Below are positions 44,536 through 55,905 of a stretch of 64,000 bases of DNA, piece by piece (position 1 is the first letter of the stretch; the number at the start of each line of letters is the position of its first letter). This stretch comes from Peromyscus leucopus (lineage: Eukaryota; Chordata; Mammalia; Rodentia; Cricetidae): contig NC_051075.1 of the NCBI RefSeq assembly GCF_004664715.2, positions 33,996,504-34,060,503 on the forward strand, in the 5' to 3' direction. The position numbers and the translations under genes were made by a program. The notes beneath the pieces are model-generated. The model had not been told where the DNA came from. It was given only the letters and a program-made list of their open reading frames with translations, and ran no database searches.

Positions 44536-45695
44536 CTAGAATCTACCTATGAGTGAGTACATACCATAACTGTCTTTCTGGGTTTGGGTTACCTCACTCA
44601 GGATGATTTTTTCTAGTTCCATCCATTTGCCTGCAAATTTCATGCTTTCATTGTTTTTCTCTGCTGAGTAGTACTCCATTGTGTATATGTACCACATTTT
44701 TTTCATCCATTCTTCCGTTGATGGGCATCTAGGTTGTTTCCAGGTTCTGGCTATTACAAATAGTGCTGCTATGAACATAGCTGAGCATGTATCTTTATGG
44801 TATGAATCAGCATTCCTTGGGTATATGCCCAAGAGTGGGATGGCTGGATCTTGAGGTAGTTCGATTCCTAATTTTCTGAGAAACCGCCATACTGATTTCC
44901 ACAGTGGTTGTACAAGTTCACATTCCCACCAACAGTGGAGGAGTGTTCCCTTTGCTCCACATCCTCTCCAACGTTGGTTGTCATTGGTGTTTTTGATCAT
45001 AGCCATTCTAACAGGTGTAAGGTGGTATCTCAGAGTCGTTTTGATTTGCATTTCTCTGATGATTAAGGATGTTGAGCATTTCTTTAAATGTCTTTCAGCC
45101 ATTTGTAGTTCTTGTTTTGTGAATTCTCTGTTTAGCTCTTTAGCCCATTTTTTAATTGGACTGTTCAGTGCTTTGATGTCTAGTTTCTTGAGTTCTTTAT
45201 ATATTGTGGAGATCAATCCTCTGTCAGATGTGGGGTTGGTGAAGATCTTTTCCCAATCTGTTGGCTGTCTTTTTGTCTTATTGACTGTGTCTTTTGCCCT
45301 GCAAAAGCTTCTCAGTTTCGAGAGGTACCATTTATTAATGGTTGTGCTCAGGGTCTGTGCTGTTGGTGTTTTATTTAGGAAATGGTCTCCAGTGCCAATG
45401 CGTTCAAGAGTGCTTCCTATTTTCTTTTCTATTAAGTTTAGTGTAACTGGATTTATGTTTAGGTCTTTGATCCACTTGGACTTGAGTTTTGTGCATGGTG
45501 ACAGATATGGATCTATTTGTAATCTTTTACATATTGACATCCAGTTATGCCAGCACCATTTGTTGAAGATACTTTCTTTGTTCCATTGTATAGTTTTGGC
45601 TCCTTTGTCAAAAACCAGGTGTTCATATGTGCATGGATTAATATCAGGGTCTTCAATTCGATTCCATTGGTCCGTATGTCGGTTTTTATACCAGT
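44536..45695 (-). pseudogene. L1 ORF2 C-terminal part, 386 open codons, 5'-truncated
   Basis: This is the C-terminal third of L1 ORF2p, the endonuclease/reverse transcriptase of LINE-1; the part after the reverse transcriptase core is present. Visible blocks are RSFCRAKDTVNKTKRQPTDW, FTNPTSDRGLISTIYKELKK, the Cys-rich CGAKGTLLHCWWEC (a CCHC-like knuckle: Cys, His, Cys, Cys), PAIPLLGIYPRNADSY and EEWMKKMWYIYTMEYYSAEK, ending IGRF and stop. The endonuclease and catalytic RT region are missing by 5' truncation, so it cannot move itself. The open frame runs on to 45744, but its first 16 codons are flanking URR1. A 239-codon frame on the other strand (44978-45697) is its antisense shadow. Confidence 0.95.
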
Positions 45696-45879
45696 GAATG
45701 TAAATATTTTTGAAGATAGGTTTTCCAAAGAGTTTGTGACCCACAGTTTGAGATTCACTGTGGTAGCATTAGTTTACAATTCACTCACCACTTAAAACCA
45801 TGTTGAGTTATAACTAGGTGCTGTGTTCAGTGCTGAGTACAAAATGTTTTTTATTTTATTTACCAAGATAATTGCATTA

Positions 45880-46030
45880 AAAAACGGATGCCATTACACC
45901 TGCTTTGCAGTTGATGAAATTACAGATACTTTAAAGAAAATTTGACAGGTTTGTCTTTGTTAGCAAACATGAAGTTCTCAATTTGAAACCTCGATCTCTT
46001 CACGCTGAACTCCATATTTTTCAGTCACTC
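45880..46030 (-). mobile_element. MIR-type SINE, antisense
   Basis: CATTACACCTGCTTTGCAGT TGATGAAATTACAG, then GTTAGCAAACATGAAGTTCT and CTCGATCTCTTCACGCTGAA follow antisense MIR order. Ancient and diverged. Confidence 0.45.
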
Positions 46031-46549
46031 ATGAGGTTCCCATCATGATTCACTAAGTAGCTAACAGGCTCCCTTTTGCTGAAGTACTGACAGTCCATAA
46101 AGGAAAAGTTATTTGCTCTATAAACCGACTAATTAAAGGTCTATTGATATCTATAACAATACTGAATACGAAGCCTAAACACATGCAAGAGGGAAAAATA
46201 ACCAATGGAACATTTCTCTAGGATTTGACTACACACCATGCTTATTTGGGGATTTTGCAATTTTGGTGCTGTTTGCCACCCTTTGATATTTAAACATGGA
46301 TAAATGTGGGGAGTGGAGGAAGCCCTGAGTATGTGAAGTCCTGAGTAAATGCATCTTGTTGACACGAGCCAGCCATGGCAAGGGCCATAGCCTCAGGACC
46401 CAGGGAAAATGGCAGAATTTTTCCCCTTGGGTGAGGCTCAAAGGATGGCAAAGTCTTTCTCGGGTCTCTGTGCAGATGTTGATAGTGTGCAGAAAATGTC
46501 CATGGTAGATTTCTCCCCTCTATGTCTTTACAGCCTGAAGACTGCTCCC
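46031..46549. other. Unassigned intergenic DNA
   Basis: No gene or confident repeat. The minus-strand frames at 46141-46365 and 46229-46441 have no recognisable features. Confidence 0.35.
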
Positions 46550-46830
46550 CTACAGGGACTGCTACTGAGATGAGTTAAACCTGCCTCCCTGACTCAGCTG
46601 TAGACCACAAGCCCCGCCTCATGGTTATCTGTAGGTAGTAACCCCACCTCCTTATTGAGCTGTATAATAAGCATCCTGAGCCTCTGGAGTGCTGAGGCCA
46701 TTCCCCAGAAAGCCCCGTCCATCTAGTCCCAGCTTCTCTGTGTCTGTATGTCCATCTATTTCTTTTTCTTATCTTCATTCTTTTACCACCCCATCAGGTC
46801 AAGTCACTGGAACTGTGCAAGGATTCGACA
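46550..46830 (+). mobile_element. Possible ERV LTR
   Basis: GCCCCGCCTCATGGTTATCT, CCCCACCTCCTTATTGAGCT, GTATAATAAGCATCC (TATA-like) and an end in GTGCAAGGATTCGACA look like an LTR promoter and U5 region. No TSD found; boundaries are not fixed. Confidence 0.4.
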
Positions 46831-47131
46831 GAGAAAGGTGTGATTCGAGAAGTTGTAAGTAACCCAGTTTCTTTAATTTTTGGATCCTCACACAGTCTTT
46901 GTGTAGCTGTTTCTAGGAATTTGGAAAAGAGATCATTGTCAGTGTTACGCTTAAGTGCTCAGTGCTCTCTTTACAACCCAGAGATGCCCAGGTAGGACAA
47001 GTATTAAGTTCTTTCTTAAGCCAACCTTGTATTAGAATTAAATTCTAGTGATATCTCCTTTTTGAAAAAGAAGTTTTGACAGTTTATTTTTATTTAACTT
47101 TTCTGACAGTTTGGTTGTCAACTTTAATGAG

Positions 47132-47136
<5 letters not shown>

Positions 47137-47198
<62 letters not shown>
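47137..47198 (+). repeat. (GA)n microsatellite
   Basis: About 31 GA units. Generates a minus-strand poly-Leu/Ser frame only. Confidence 0.97.
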
Positions 47199-47201
<3 letters not shown>

Positions 47202-47280
47202 ATGAGCACAGGAACTCCATGAACAGCTCTGGAAGCCTGATATGTGTCTACTGATTCAAATACAATATTTGGACATCAAG
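47199..47280 (-). repeat. 82-bp segment, inverse copy of 6479-6560
   Basis: TAATGAGCACAGGAACTCCA to GGACATCAAG, the reverse complement of the 6.5-kb copy with one mismatch seen. As there, it directly adjoins a (GA)n/(CT)n tract. Confidence 0.85.
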
Positions 47281-48584
47281 GAAACCTTCGAAGCAGATTT
47301 TTTTTCACTCAAATATTGATGTAAGGAGCTTACATTTTTCTTCCTATTATGCTAGTCCCTTTGATTTCAGATAAACACATTCAATTACTCTACACAAACA
47401 GTATCTAATTAAAGAATTGAAATATATACAAATTATCATATTCTGATGGTCAAAAAGGTCATATATAAACATCCCCAGGAAATGAACAATTAAATATTGA
47501 AAATTCACATGAATTCAATAATGGAGGAAGAAAGAACCATTAACAAGAGGGAAATAGTCTCAATTTATCTATTCAAAATTTTTACATGATGTATGAAGCT
47601 TTCGAAACTGCAAAATCCCCAAACTCCTTCTGATTTTAGGCTTAAGTGTGGGGAAGAATGTACAGCCTTGTAGGCACAGGACTGAACAAAAGGCTGTGAT
47701 CTAATTGTAGACTGTGAAGGGGAACCCAGAGCAGCCAGGCCAGATTCTCTCCTGTCTTTCTGTGTGTTCCTTCCTTCTAAGTCCGAGGCTCTGAAAGAGT
47801 CCTATGAGAAAAGGTAGATGGGAAATGTTCTTTGTGACGAGCTCTTATACAAAAGCAGGGGGATTTGGAATAGTGTTTCTAGATTTTTATATCTCTTTTG
47901 AGGGGAATTGAGTTCTAGCGGCTAAGGCCCACTATGGGGAAGAACAGTTCTAGTTTCTGTGACTTGTTATGGTGGAGAAAAAAAAGAAAGAAAGAAGAGG
48001 AGACTAGGTCTGGAAGGTCTTTTCTGCTAAATTATCCCCCTTGACAACACAGCTTGTTTATACTTTGAGCCCTAACAAAAATATAACTCAGTGAAATGTA
48101 GCATGCTGTCTCTATAGTCAACCTGAGTTTTAAATAATCTATTTAGCTTGGGAGATTACTCACAGATATTACCATCTGCCTTACCAAATGATTAGAATTC
48201 AAAATCATATTCCCACTGACTAAATATCATCCCTACTTTCAAAAATGTGTTCTACATTGCAAACATTATGAAAACATAACAACCATTTGATCTTAATCAT
48301 TCTCGTGGTTGCTAATTTCCTAAAAAGCTGTTCTAGATTTCCTTCCACTGTGCCTCTGTTCACTTTGTTTTTCTACCTTTTGTCTATGTCTAAGTTTTTC
48401 ACAAAAATAGTTTTTCTGTTGAGTAAACAACAAACGTGTAGGGGTTTCTGCCTGTGAGACTTATAGCCTCAGGCCCAGCTGCTGTTCTCAGTCCTCGAGT
48501 GTCCCTTTCGTCTCCCGACACACACTTCGCTGCTTTCAGTTCATTGTTCCGCCATTATCAATTTTCTGTCCCTTTGGTGGTTTT
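47281..48584. other. Unassigned; possible old LTR at about 47640-48060
   Basis: Most of this is AT-rich. The part 47640-48060 (GTGAAGGGGAACCCAGAGCA, CTAAGGCCCACTATGGGG, GACTAGGTCTGGAAGG) is less AT-rich and reads like rodent ERV material, but I cannot assign it. Confidence 0.3.
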
Positions 48585-48690
48585 CTTCCAAGAACTGTAG
48601 CAAACACTGGTAGCACATGTGTGCCTCAGCACTATAAAGATTAAGGCAGAGGCCAGCCTGAGCTACATAGCAAGGCATGATGGAAAAAAA
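48585..48690 (+). mobile_element. B1-like fragment
   Basis: TGTGCCTCAGCACTATAAAG, AGGCAGAGGCCAGCCTGAGC and TACATAGCAAGG, then an A run. A rearranged, old B1-type copy. Confidence 0.55.
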
Positions 48691-48712
48691 AAATAAACCA
48701 GAAAAGTGTGAT

Positions 48713-48768
48713 AAGAAATCTCAGTCTCAAAAAAAAAAAAAAGAAAAAGAAAAAGAAATCTCAGTCTC
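48713..48768 (+). repeat. A-rich run flanked by a 16-bp direct repeat
   Basis: AAGAAATCTCAGTCTC occurs at 48713-48728 and 48753-48768, separated only by 24 bases of A14 and GAAAA-type sequence. Confidence 0.9.
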
Positions 48769-49242
48769 CTTTTTTTTACACGCTACTATTTTTAGTGCAT
48801 TTGGCCTATTTTCATGTCTCTATTTGTACATTTTTTTTCTTCATCTATGTTATTCTAATAGATTTACCTAAATACTTCCACCCAAAACTTTGCCAGAGAA
48901 TAGTGACAACTTTCCTCTGGACTTTCTCAACTTTTCATAACAAATGCAAAATGACCATAAGCTCTGCTTTGTTTCTACTTTTTCTCTGTGTGCATTTCCT
49001 GTTTATTTGTCACATTTTCTACACATACTTAGGTATATCATATACATTATTCTACATGCTGTTAAAGTTATGTTAAGGGATTGTAATTTATATATTCATT
49101 TTTAGTGAATGACTATTAGTTGCCACAATAAAAGGCTCTTTATAAAATTTTTAATATGCTAAATTTCCTTAGTTCCCATCTGCATTCTTCTAGAGTTTTC
49201 TAGTACTGTAGTAGTAATATTGTAGAATCCTGCTTTGGTTTT
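48769..49242. other. Intergenic, nothing recognised
   Basis: T-rich unique-looking DNA; the frames at 48677-48871 and 48708-49076 are low complexity. Confidence 0.45.
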
Positions 49243-49565
49243 AGAGTTGGAGGGGCATCATCTCAGCAGTAGAAAGCACTTGCTAAACATTTTCCAGTAC
49301 CAGAGTTCAGACCCCAGCTCCTATGTAGCAGACCCAGCATCTTCCGCACGCCTGCAACCCCAGCTGTCAGTGGGACAGGCAGACCAGAATCACTGATGCT
49401 TGCTGCCTTCTACCCTTGCTGAGTAAACGTGAGCCTTAGGTTCAGAGAAAGACCTTGCTCTAAGGAATAGGTGGAAATGTTAGAGGAGGAACCTGATACC
49501 TTCTTCTGGCCACCACATGCATGCACAAGTGTACTTATTCTCCCACCCTACACACTTGCCCATGC

Positions 49566-49569
<4 letters not shown>
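49243..49569 (+). mobile_element. B4 SINE
   Basis: CATCATCTCAGCAGTAGAAA head, GAGTTCAGACCCCAGCTCC, then a B1-like ACGCCTGCAACCCCAGC body, GTTCAGAGAAAGACCTTGCT and ATGCATGCACAAGTG end. Confidence 0.8.

Positions 49570-49615
<46 letters not shown>
49570..49615 (+). repeat. (CA)n microsatellite at B4 tail
   Basis: About 23 CA units following the B4 end. Confidence 0.96.
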
Positions 49616-49617
<2 letters not shown>

Positions 49618-50599
49618 TTCTTAAAATGAATACAAATCATAATAAAGTAAAATATCGTTTTATTCAAGTTAACCACTACTTTCAAAGAAAGTTTTTTTTT
49701 TGTTTTTTTGTTTTTTTTATCTTTCATTGGCTTTGGTTTATTGGTAAGAAAGAATATGTATTTTCATCATTGGTCATGACATGGCCCAACATTGTGCCTT
49801 GTTTTGGGCTGTGCTCCCAATTTCTAGTGTGTGGTAATCACAGTTGAAGTGGAATGATTATGACATGCTGGATATCACTCTATTTTTTATGATTAAATGA
49901 TGCCTATAGCTGAGTAATATAGACAGGATGGAGTGCCAAACCACTTTTACTTTTGAAATTGTTCTCAAGATCGAAAAGTACAGAGGTCTCCCATTCCCTT
50001 CATCTTCTTGTGAGTCACTATGTTCTTATCCCCACTCCTGTTTTTATTTTAAAGTCATTTCTTTTTACTTTCAAAGTGAGAGAATTTATCACATGAGTTT
50101 ATTAAAGATGTATAGAAATCAGCTAAAGAAATCATTGGTAACAGCACTGATTCATTTCCACAGCCAATATCCTCCAAAATTAAATCATTCATAAAAAATA
50201 TCCAGGGAGGTCACTCACAGTACTAGGCAATGGGAAGACTGCAAAGCATCTCCAGTTGTATTTGAATGAACAAAGATCTCCAGTTGTATTTGAATGAACA
50301 AAGATTAAAGTTGAATTTTTTACTTCACATAGAGAAACTGGAGGGGTGCTGTTCATATAAAGGTATAGAAATAAGCTTTCTTTTTTGTGTGTCTCCTTTT
50401 AAAGGTGAAACTGTGTGTAATATTTCCATTAAATTTGAAAAAAACTACAAAATATAAAATATAGCTTTCATTTTAGAATGTACAACATCATATTTCTCCT
50501 GGATTGAATAGCTTTAATGAGTATTAAATGTTTGGCATTTCACAACAATTCCAGAGAATGTAATGATGGTAGTTTTAATGAGAATGACCACACGGACTT
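49616..50599. other. Intergenic with a 28-bp tandem duplication
   Basis: AT-rich unique-looking DNA; the only structure seen is the tandem duplication at 50248-50303. Confidence 0.45.
50248..50303 (+). repeat. Perfect 28-bp tandem duplication
   Basis: The 28-base unit beginning ATCTCCAGTTGTATTTG and ending GAACAAAG occurs twice head to tail without mismatch. Confidence 0.95.
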
Positions 50600-50830
50600 A
50601 CATGTTTGAATACTTGGTAGAACTATTTGGGAGGATTAGAAGCTGAGGTTGTGTGTCACTGGGGCTGGGATTTGAGGTTTCAGGAATATTCCATGTAAAT
50701 TCTCTGCTACTATGCCTGTCTGCTTGCTGCCATGCTTCCTGCCCTAATAGTGATGAACTCCTGTCCCTTTGGAACTGAGTACCAAATAAACACTCCTTCT
50801 ATAAATTGAAGTAAGTAAGACAGTATCATT
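50600..50830 (-). repeat. CTATTGCTGTGAA-family repeat (variant), reverse
   Basis: TGTTTGAATACTTGGTAGAA, CTATTTGGGAGGATTAGAAG, GCTTGCTGCCATGCTTCCTG and CCAAATAAACACTCCTTC have the same order as the repeat at 11051-11783. Confidence 0.65.
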
Positions 50831-51764
50831 TATATATGTGTTGATACATGTGTGTAAAACACACATATGTGATATTTTAACATAAGGATAGAATTCTTGT
50901 GTTCACAAAAAATAATTTTGATATTTTTATTAGCAACAGGACTTCTTTGGTTTTTATGGAATAAAAAGTTATTTATTTAACATATATGAAATTACTGTGC
51001 ATTTTGGAAAATAATGCTTGAAAATTGATAATATGTTAAAATAATAATAAAATAGTTTGGGCTTGATATCTATTATTAAAGAGAAAGATCAATAAAATAC
51101 AGTTGACCCAGGCATGACAAATTAACCAAATGATGATCAACTGATTAGAAAAATATATTCGAGCAAATGCTCTTACTGTTTTCTAAGTGGCCAGGAAACT
51201 AGATCCAGACTAAAGGTGTTAAAATAACTAAAGGACACAAATGACCTTCTTGGGGTGAAACCATAATATCTCAAATTAAAGATGTGCTTAAAGAAATTAA
51301 TAAGAAAATTTTATAAAAATAAGTGTAAAGATATACCTATAGAAACCATCCAAAAATTATATGTGTATATGTAATTATATATAGTCATCTCTACACATTA
51401 CCATTGAGATGGAGCCAACTTTACATATTGAAGTAAAGTCCTTAAAAAGGAGACATGAGGGGCTGTGAAAATATGTCTATGAATTTATTAACACTTCTTT
51501 AAGAGATGATAGGCAGCATCCTGTCAAAGGGGGCAGGGAGCGAGGAGTTCTTCCTGTGCTGCGGAAGAGCAGCATCCTGCAGTGATGATGAGGAAGGTGT
51601 TTGGAGAGTGTGTCGAGTAAGTAGAGCTTTCTTCTTCATTCTCCACCAGTGACACTCAGGACAATTACCTACCGTATTATGGCAAGAAGCTCATGTGTGG
51701 AGGTTTTAATGTGTTCTACTGAAAAGGATAAAGAAACTAAGTCTTCACAGTAGCAGCCATCTGA
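50831..51764. other. Intergenic, nothing recognised
   Basis: AT-rich; 51510-51700 is less AT-rich and may belong to the LTR that follows. Confidence 0.4.
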
Positions 51765-51965
51765 GTGATTCTTTAGTAAATTCTGCAGCTTGGACTGGCC
51801 TTCAGATGACAGCAATCCTGTCAGAAAGGTGTCAGCAATCATGTAAAAGACCTCACTCCCAAGCATCTCCTGGATTCCTGACCCATAGAAACTGTAATAT
51901 TTGTGCTCTGTGGCTACTGAAGGTTTGGAATGATACTTTGTACGATACATCAATAGTATACACTT
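51765..51965 (+). mobile_element. MLT1/MaLR-type LTR remnant
   Basis: TTGGACTGGCCTTCAGATGA CAGC, CATCTCCTGGATTCCTGACC, CATAGAAACTGTAATATTTG and CTCTGTGGCTACTGAAGGTT follow the 3' half of an ancient MaLR LTR. It explains the 138-codon minus-strand frame at 51669-52085, which is antisense to it. Confidence 0.6.
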
Positions 51966-52854
51966 TGATAAATAAAAACTGGAAGATACTGTAACATAAT
52001 CCTGTGGTATGAAAGATGTTAAAAATGTAAATAGTTGGAAGAATATGGGGAAGTTTGAGAATGTTTGTAAAAACTGACAGAACATAAGAAAAAATGTCTA
52101 TTAAAGCATCATGCCTTTTCAAGGAGCCATGAGTGATATTTTAAGAGAAAGTAAGAGAGGAGGACTTAGCAACAGGTTCTAAGCACAGATAGAAAATAGT
52201 TCCTACCATGGAATCTGTCTAAATATGAAACCAAGAGAATTAATGCAGTACTCGTTGTTAAATTCCCAAAGATCTACTGATGATATTTCAGATAAAACAA
52301 ACAAACAAAAAAGGCCAAGGTCCACAAAAGAATGGGATAGCTAAGCCCAAAGAGCCTCAGAATCAGACAACAGATTTCTAAAGTAAATTTCAGGGCATAT
52401 TCTGTACTAACACACTGCAAGTTTTAGATAGAGGATTTTCGTTCAAGTGATTAGAGTTTATGGCATTGGAAAGCTAAGTAAACCAGTATTATTTTGGGTA
52501 ACCCACAGCATCTTAGAGTAATTATTTATGTTAGTATCTACAAATTTACAGTGAAAGGAAAAAGTATAGTTCAAAATAAAATGAGATTTTTAGAAACCCC
52601 AAATTCAGGTAGCAACTAGGTTTAAAATTTACTTTGGTAGATGTGGGTCACATTTGACAAAAAGAAAGAAGAAATGGGTAGAGGAACAAAAGCCTAAAGG
52701 GTATAGTGTCTTGGGTAAAATGAAGAGTTAGGGATCATTGTTCTCTCTAAGGATTAGGGGATGAGTTATGATGAAGGACTTATGACACTTATGAATATAT
52801 TCAAAATTAATATGGTTTGAACTGATATGGAAGTTTTTTGCTTGCTGACTACCA
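51966..52854. other. Intergenic, nothing recognised
   Basis: AT-rich unique-looking DNA. Confidence 0.4.
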
Positions 52855-53215
52855 TTCATAGGAATAGAAGATACTGTGCAATCTGTCAGTGGAGAAAAGT
52901 CCAGCTTTGGACCCTCTGTAGTGGGTAGCCATTCCAGCTTGGATCTGGAAGTTCCAAGCCCCATTGAGATTCTGGCAACTGTCACGCCTACGAGGGGGGC
53001 CAGGGGAGGCCCCTGGAGACCCAAGAACTGGATGGGCGAGCACTCTCTCTGTGCCGGGACCCTGAACGGTGGAGGTGGACCAAGCAGAGCTCCAGAGAAC
53101 ACCACTGGATTGCGATAAACCTTCCCCAGACCCTGTGACCTACCTTTCCCTTTTTTTAAGTTGCCCACTAAATAAATCTTCCTTTTAACTAAGTGGAGTG
53201 GCCTTAATAATTTCA
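52855..53215 (+). other. GC-rich unassigned segment with AATAAA, probable retroelement
   Basis: A clearly GC-richer block (ACGCCTACGAGGGGGGCCAG, GGATGGGCGAGCACTCTCTC) in AT-rich surroundings, ending with ACTAAATAAATCTTCC and GTGGAGTGGCC. This looks like an LTR (R-U5 with polyadenylation signal) or a processed transcript end. It carries an 80-codon plus frame (52876-53118) and a 163-codon minus frame (52728-53219); both overlap, and GC-rich DNA favours such chance frames. I recall similar sequence as a repeat in cricetids but cannot name it. No TSD identified. Confidence 0.45.
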
Positions 53216-53229
53216 CCAATACCCTTCTG

Positions 53230-54030
53230 TGGTATAATACTGACTATGCAGCCAATATATACCTAAAGTACAATTGTGAAATGATTATTCCAGGGGCAAC
53301 CAACCTTTCTAATTAGATTTGAGACCTACTCCCTTTGAGGCACTGCATGACCAGTACTGTAAACGTGGTAAAACTTCGTGGTTGGGATGATCTTAGTCCC
53401 TAGGAAGGGAACTTACTACTGTTGTTTTGTGATGTTGGCAAGGTGTTAAACTACCTTCTAAACATCATGTTTATATCCATAGATCAATGCTACTGCCAGC
53501 CTTGACTAGAGAAGTCTTACTTTGTAGTGAACCATGGTGGATGCAGAATCATGGCTTTACAAGGTGCTGAGAATAAGTAATGACTGAGTTCTCAGCCCCA
53601 AAGAGGTCATGTATGCCACTCCTTCTAAGGCTTACGAATCATTCTGGAGTGAAAAGACTCTAAGAACAGATGATATGAAGATAGGCTGAGAAATACAGTG
53701 CTAAGGACATGACTCAGGCATCACAATCTTGAACTCATCAGCTTTGGTTATCCACACTTGGCCGGCACAAGACTCAATTTATGAAGTGATGTATAGGTAG
53801 GGGAATGGATTAAAAGGCTCTGCTTCCTTCTGGTGAACTAGTAACTATGGATACACTGATAAATCCTGGAAGAGGAGAAATCATTGTCTTCAGTTGTCTA
53901 TCAACTGATGAGCCCACTGGGCTCCACACTTCTTGACATGTGGATGGCCTTAGTTAAACTAAGTAGAACACAAAACAAATAAACAAAATCATGAACTGCT
54001 ATATAGCAGCTACCAACTGCAGGCAGATGT
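53230..54030 (+). repeat. Possible old L1/HAL1 3' UTR remnant
   Basis: CAGGGGCAACCAACCTTTCT, GAGACCTACTCCCTTTGAGG, TCATTGTCTTCAGTTGTCTA and TGATGAGCCCACTGGGCTCC are reminiscent of rodent LINE 3' UTR sequence. No open frame. Low certainty. Confidence 0.35.
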
Positions 54031-54196
54031 AATAAGATCTAGGGCATCAGCTCAGATGAGGCAGCCTGCTCACCATTTCCTCATCAGTTATAAGATTCAG
54101 AATCAATACTTTTTAGAGTAAGTTTATTGTCATAAAAAAATTCAGGGGGATTATATGTGTTATTGTCTTTAAAGTCTTTTGAAATATGAACTTTAA

Positions 54197-54398
<202 letters not shown>

Positions 54399-54412
54399 AA
54401 ATTCTCTATTCA

Positions 54413-55825
54413 TTATATATACTGTATCTGTACTGTTGTGTTCTGCATATTCTTATAAAATTAACATCCAGTCTATAATGTCCAGTATATTCCATGCTTG
54501 TTAATGGAATAATACTGAATTCTTTTACCTTTCTACTCTTTTTACTTTGAAAAGTTTTTAACATTACATTGTTTATTTGCATGGAGATTTCAAGATAATT
54601 CTTACTTCATATCTTAAGTATTTGAAGAAGACTACATTTGTCAACTACAATTTTGACATTATAGTTAATAAACTTAATATTCTAATTTAAAAGAATTAGA
54701 AAACCTCTGACTGCTCAAGAAATTATAATTCCTAGATTGCTTATGCTATGACATGTTTTTCTCTTTTCTTGATGACAAATTTTCATTTTCATTATTTTGT
54801 TCTTCGTGAATATATAGATGATCCAAATGGTAATAAAATGATTGAGTGCACACCTTCGTGGGGTGCATTAGATCTTTCAGGCCACTTGAGTCCATTTAGT
54901 AAATTGCTACCCTCATGCACTAAGTGGGACTCCAGTAGACTAAAATCCTTAATGCACTTAATAACTTGGCACTTGTAATTGCCAGTGATGGCAGTACATT
55001 TGCTTTCAGATTTTCACAGTAATGATTATAAAGGAAGAATTTGTGCCCAAAGAATTACATGGTTAGCCATTAGTATTATATAGGCCTTTTTTCAATTTAT
55101 AATAAACCTCTCTGCCATCCACTGTTAAATAATGGATATTTCAGAAGATGCTGACAAAGATTTCACTTCTTAAAATGCAAAGTTGATTCTTCCAAACAAT
55201 AAGAGAAACCACACACATACTTCATTTTGTGCTGTATTTTCACTTTCTTCTTTTTAATGGGATTATCATTTTAAAAACCTCATAGAATAGGGAAAAGATT
55301 TATGAGGCATTTATAAAAATGGAAAAGGTGAGGTCAGAAAGTTTTTGCTATAAACATTTACCATGTATTGGAGAGCTAGTCATATATTTGTAATACTGGT
55401 TGTAGTCTTAAAATTATCAAGACCTGGATGTTAAATTCCACTACAGAAAGATGGTGAGTATGTAACCTGATAAATACCTCGATTAATTTAATAATGATAA
55501 CATATGTGTGTATGTGAAAGCCTTGTATTATATACCTTAAAAATATAGAACCTTTGTTTGCTAATGGGAATCCAGTAGTGTTATGAGAAAAGAATCATAG
55601 AAATGAAATAGTGTTCCTTACTGCTAGTGGGCAACACTTTCGTAATGATAACTGAGAAGCTCTTGTTGAAATTTCATGGAATCTGAAGGCTATCAGATTT
55701 TTAAACAGAGTAACAAGTATTCAACATACCCCTCCAATTGAAAGGATAATCACAATGTAATTTTCTATGTTGCACTGAGTTTTTTCTTGTCAAAGGCAAA
55801 CATTGGTAATAAATAAGTACTTTTA
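54413..55825. other. Unique AT-rich intergenic DNA
   Basis: 1.4 kb without a recognised repeat or gene. The 76-codon frame at 54748-54978 has no feature that supports coding. Confidence 0.5.
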
Positions 55826-55905
55826 GTAACAGCTCATTTAAGTCAACCATTGCCTCTCACAACAACCTTGCTGATGCCCAGATCACAGAAGGGAGCCTCT
55901 TTGAC
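55826..55905 (-). mobile_element. MIR-like remnant, antisense
   Basis: GCTCATTTAAGTCAACCATT, CTCACAACAACC and GATCACAGAAGGGAG resemble antisense MIR. Short and diverged. Confidence 0.3.

Larger units (their letters stand above)
43899..45695 (-). mobile_element. 5'-truncated LINE-1 inserted in URR1
   Basis: A perfect 16-bp TSD GAATGTAAATATTTTT at 43883-43898 and 45696-45711 bounds the insertion. On the minus strand it runs from within ORF2 (45695) through the ORF2 stop at 44536 into a 3' UTR and A-rich tail. The open reading is undisrupted, so it is much younger than the L1 at 6.7-14.7 kb. About 75 bp beyond the first A-rich tail (43899 to about 43975) is not L1-like. Confidence 0.95.
43762..45760 (+). 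mobile_element. URR1-type hAT-Charlie element split by an L1
   Basis: Left part 43762 to about 43898 (ACGCTTCTCAACCTTCTTAA, TTGTGGTGACCTCC, GCTACTGTTATGAATCGAAT) and right part 45696-45760 (GTGACCCACAGTTTGAGATT CACTG) are the two halves of one element. A hAT-style 8-bp TSD is visible: TGGTAGCC (43754-43761) / TGGTAGCA (45761-45768), 7 of 8. Confidence 0.88.

Noticed and set aside
44978..45697. 239-codon plus-strand open frame rich in Leu, Phe and Ser
   Set aside because: It is exactly antisense to the intact L1 ORF2 reading on the minus strand and has no features of its own.
45696..45744. N-terminal 16 codons of the 402-codon minus-strand frame
   Set aside because: They lie beyond the L1 boundary set by the 16-bp TSD, in URR1 sequence, so they are not L1 protein.
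51669..52085. 138-codon minus-strand frame that looks moderately protein-like
   Set aside because: Most of it is antisense to an MLT1-type LTR, with no recognised domain.
52728..53219. 163-codon minus-strand frame as a host gene
   Set aside because: Overlaps a probable retroelement segment, is Pro/Gly/Leu-rich as GC-rich DNA gives by chance, and extends into AT-rich flank without a natural start context. Kept as a finding, not a gene.
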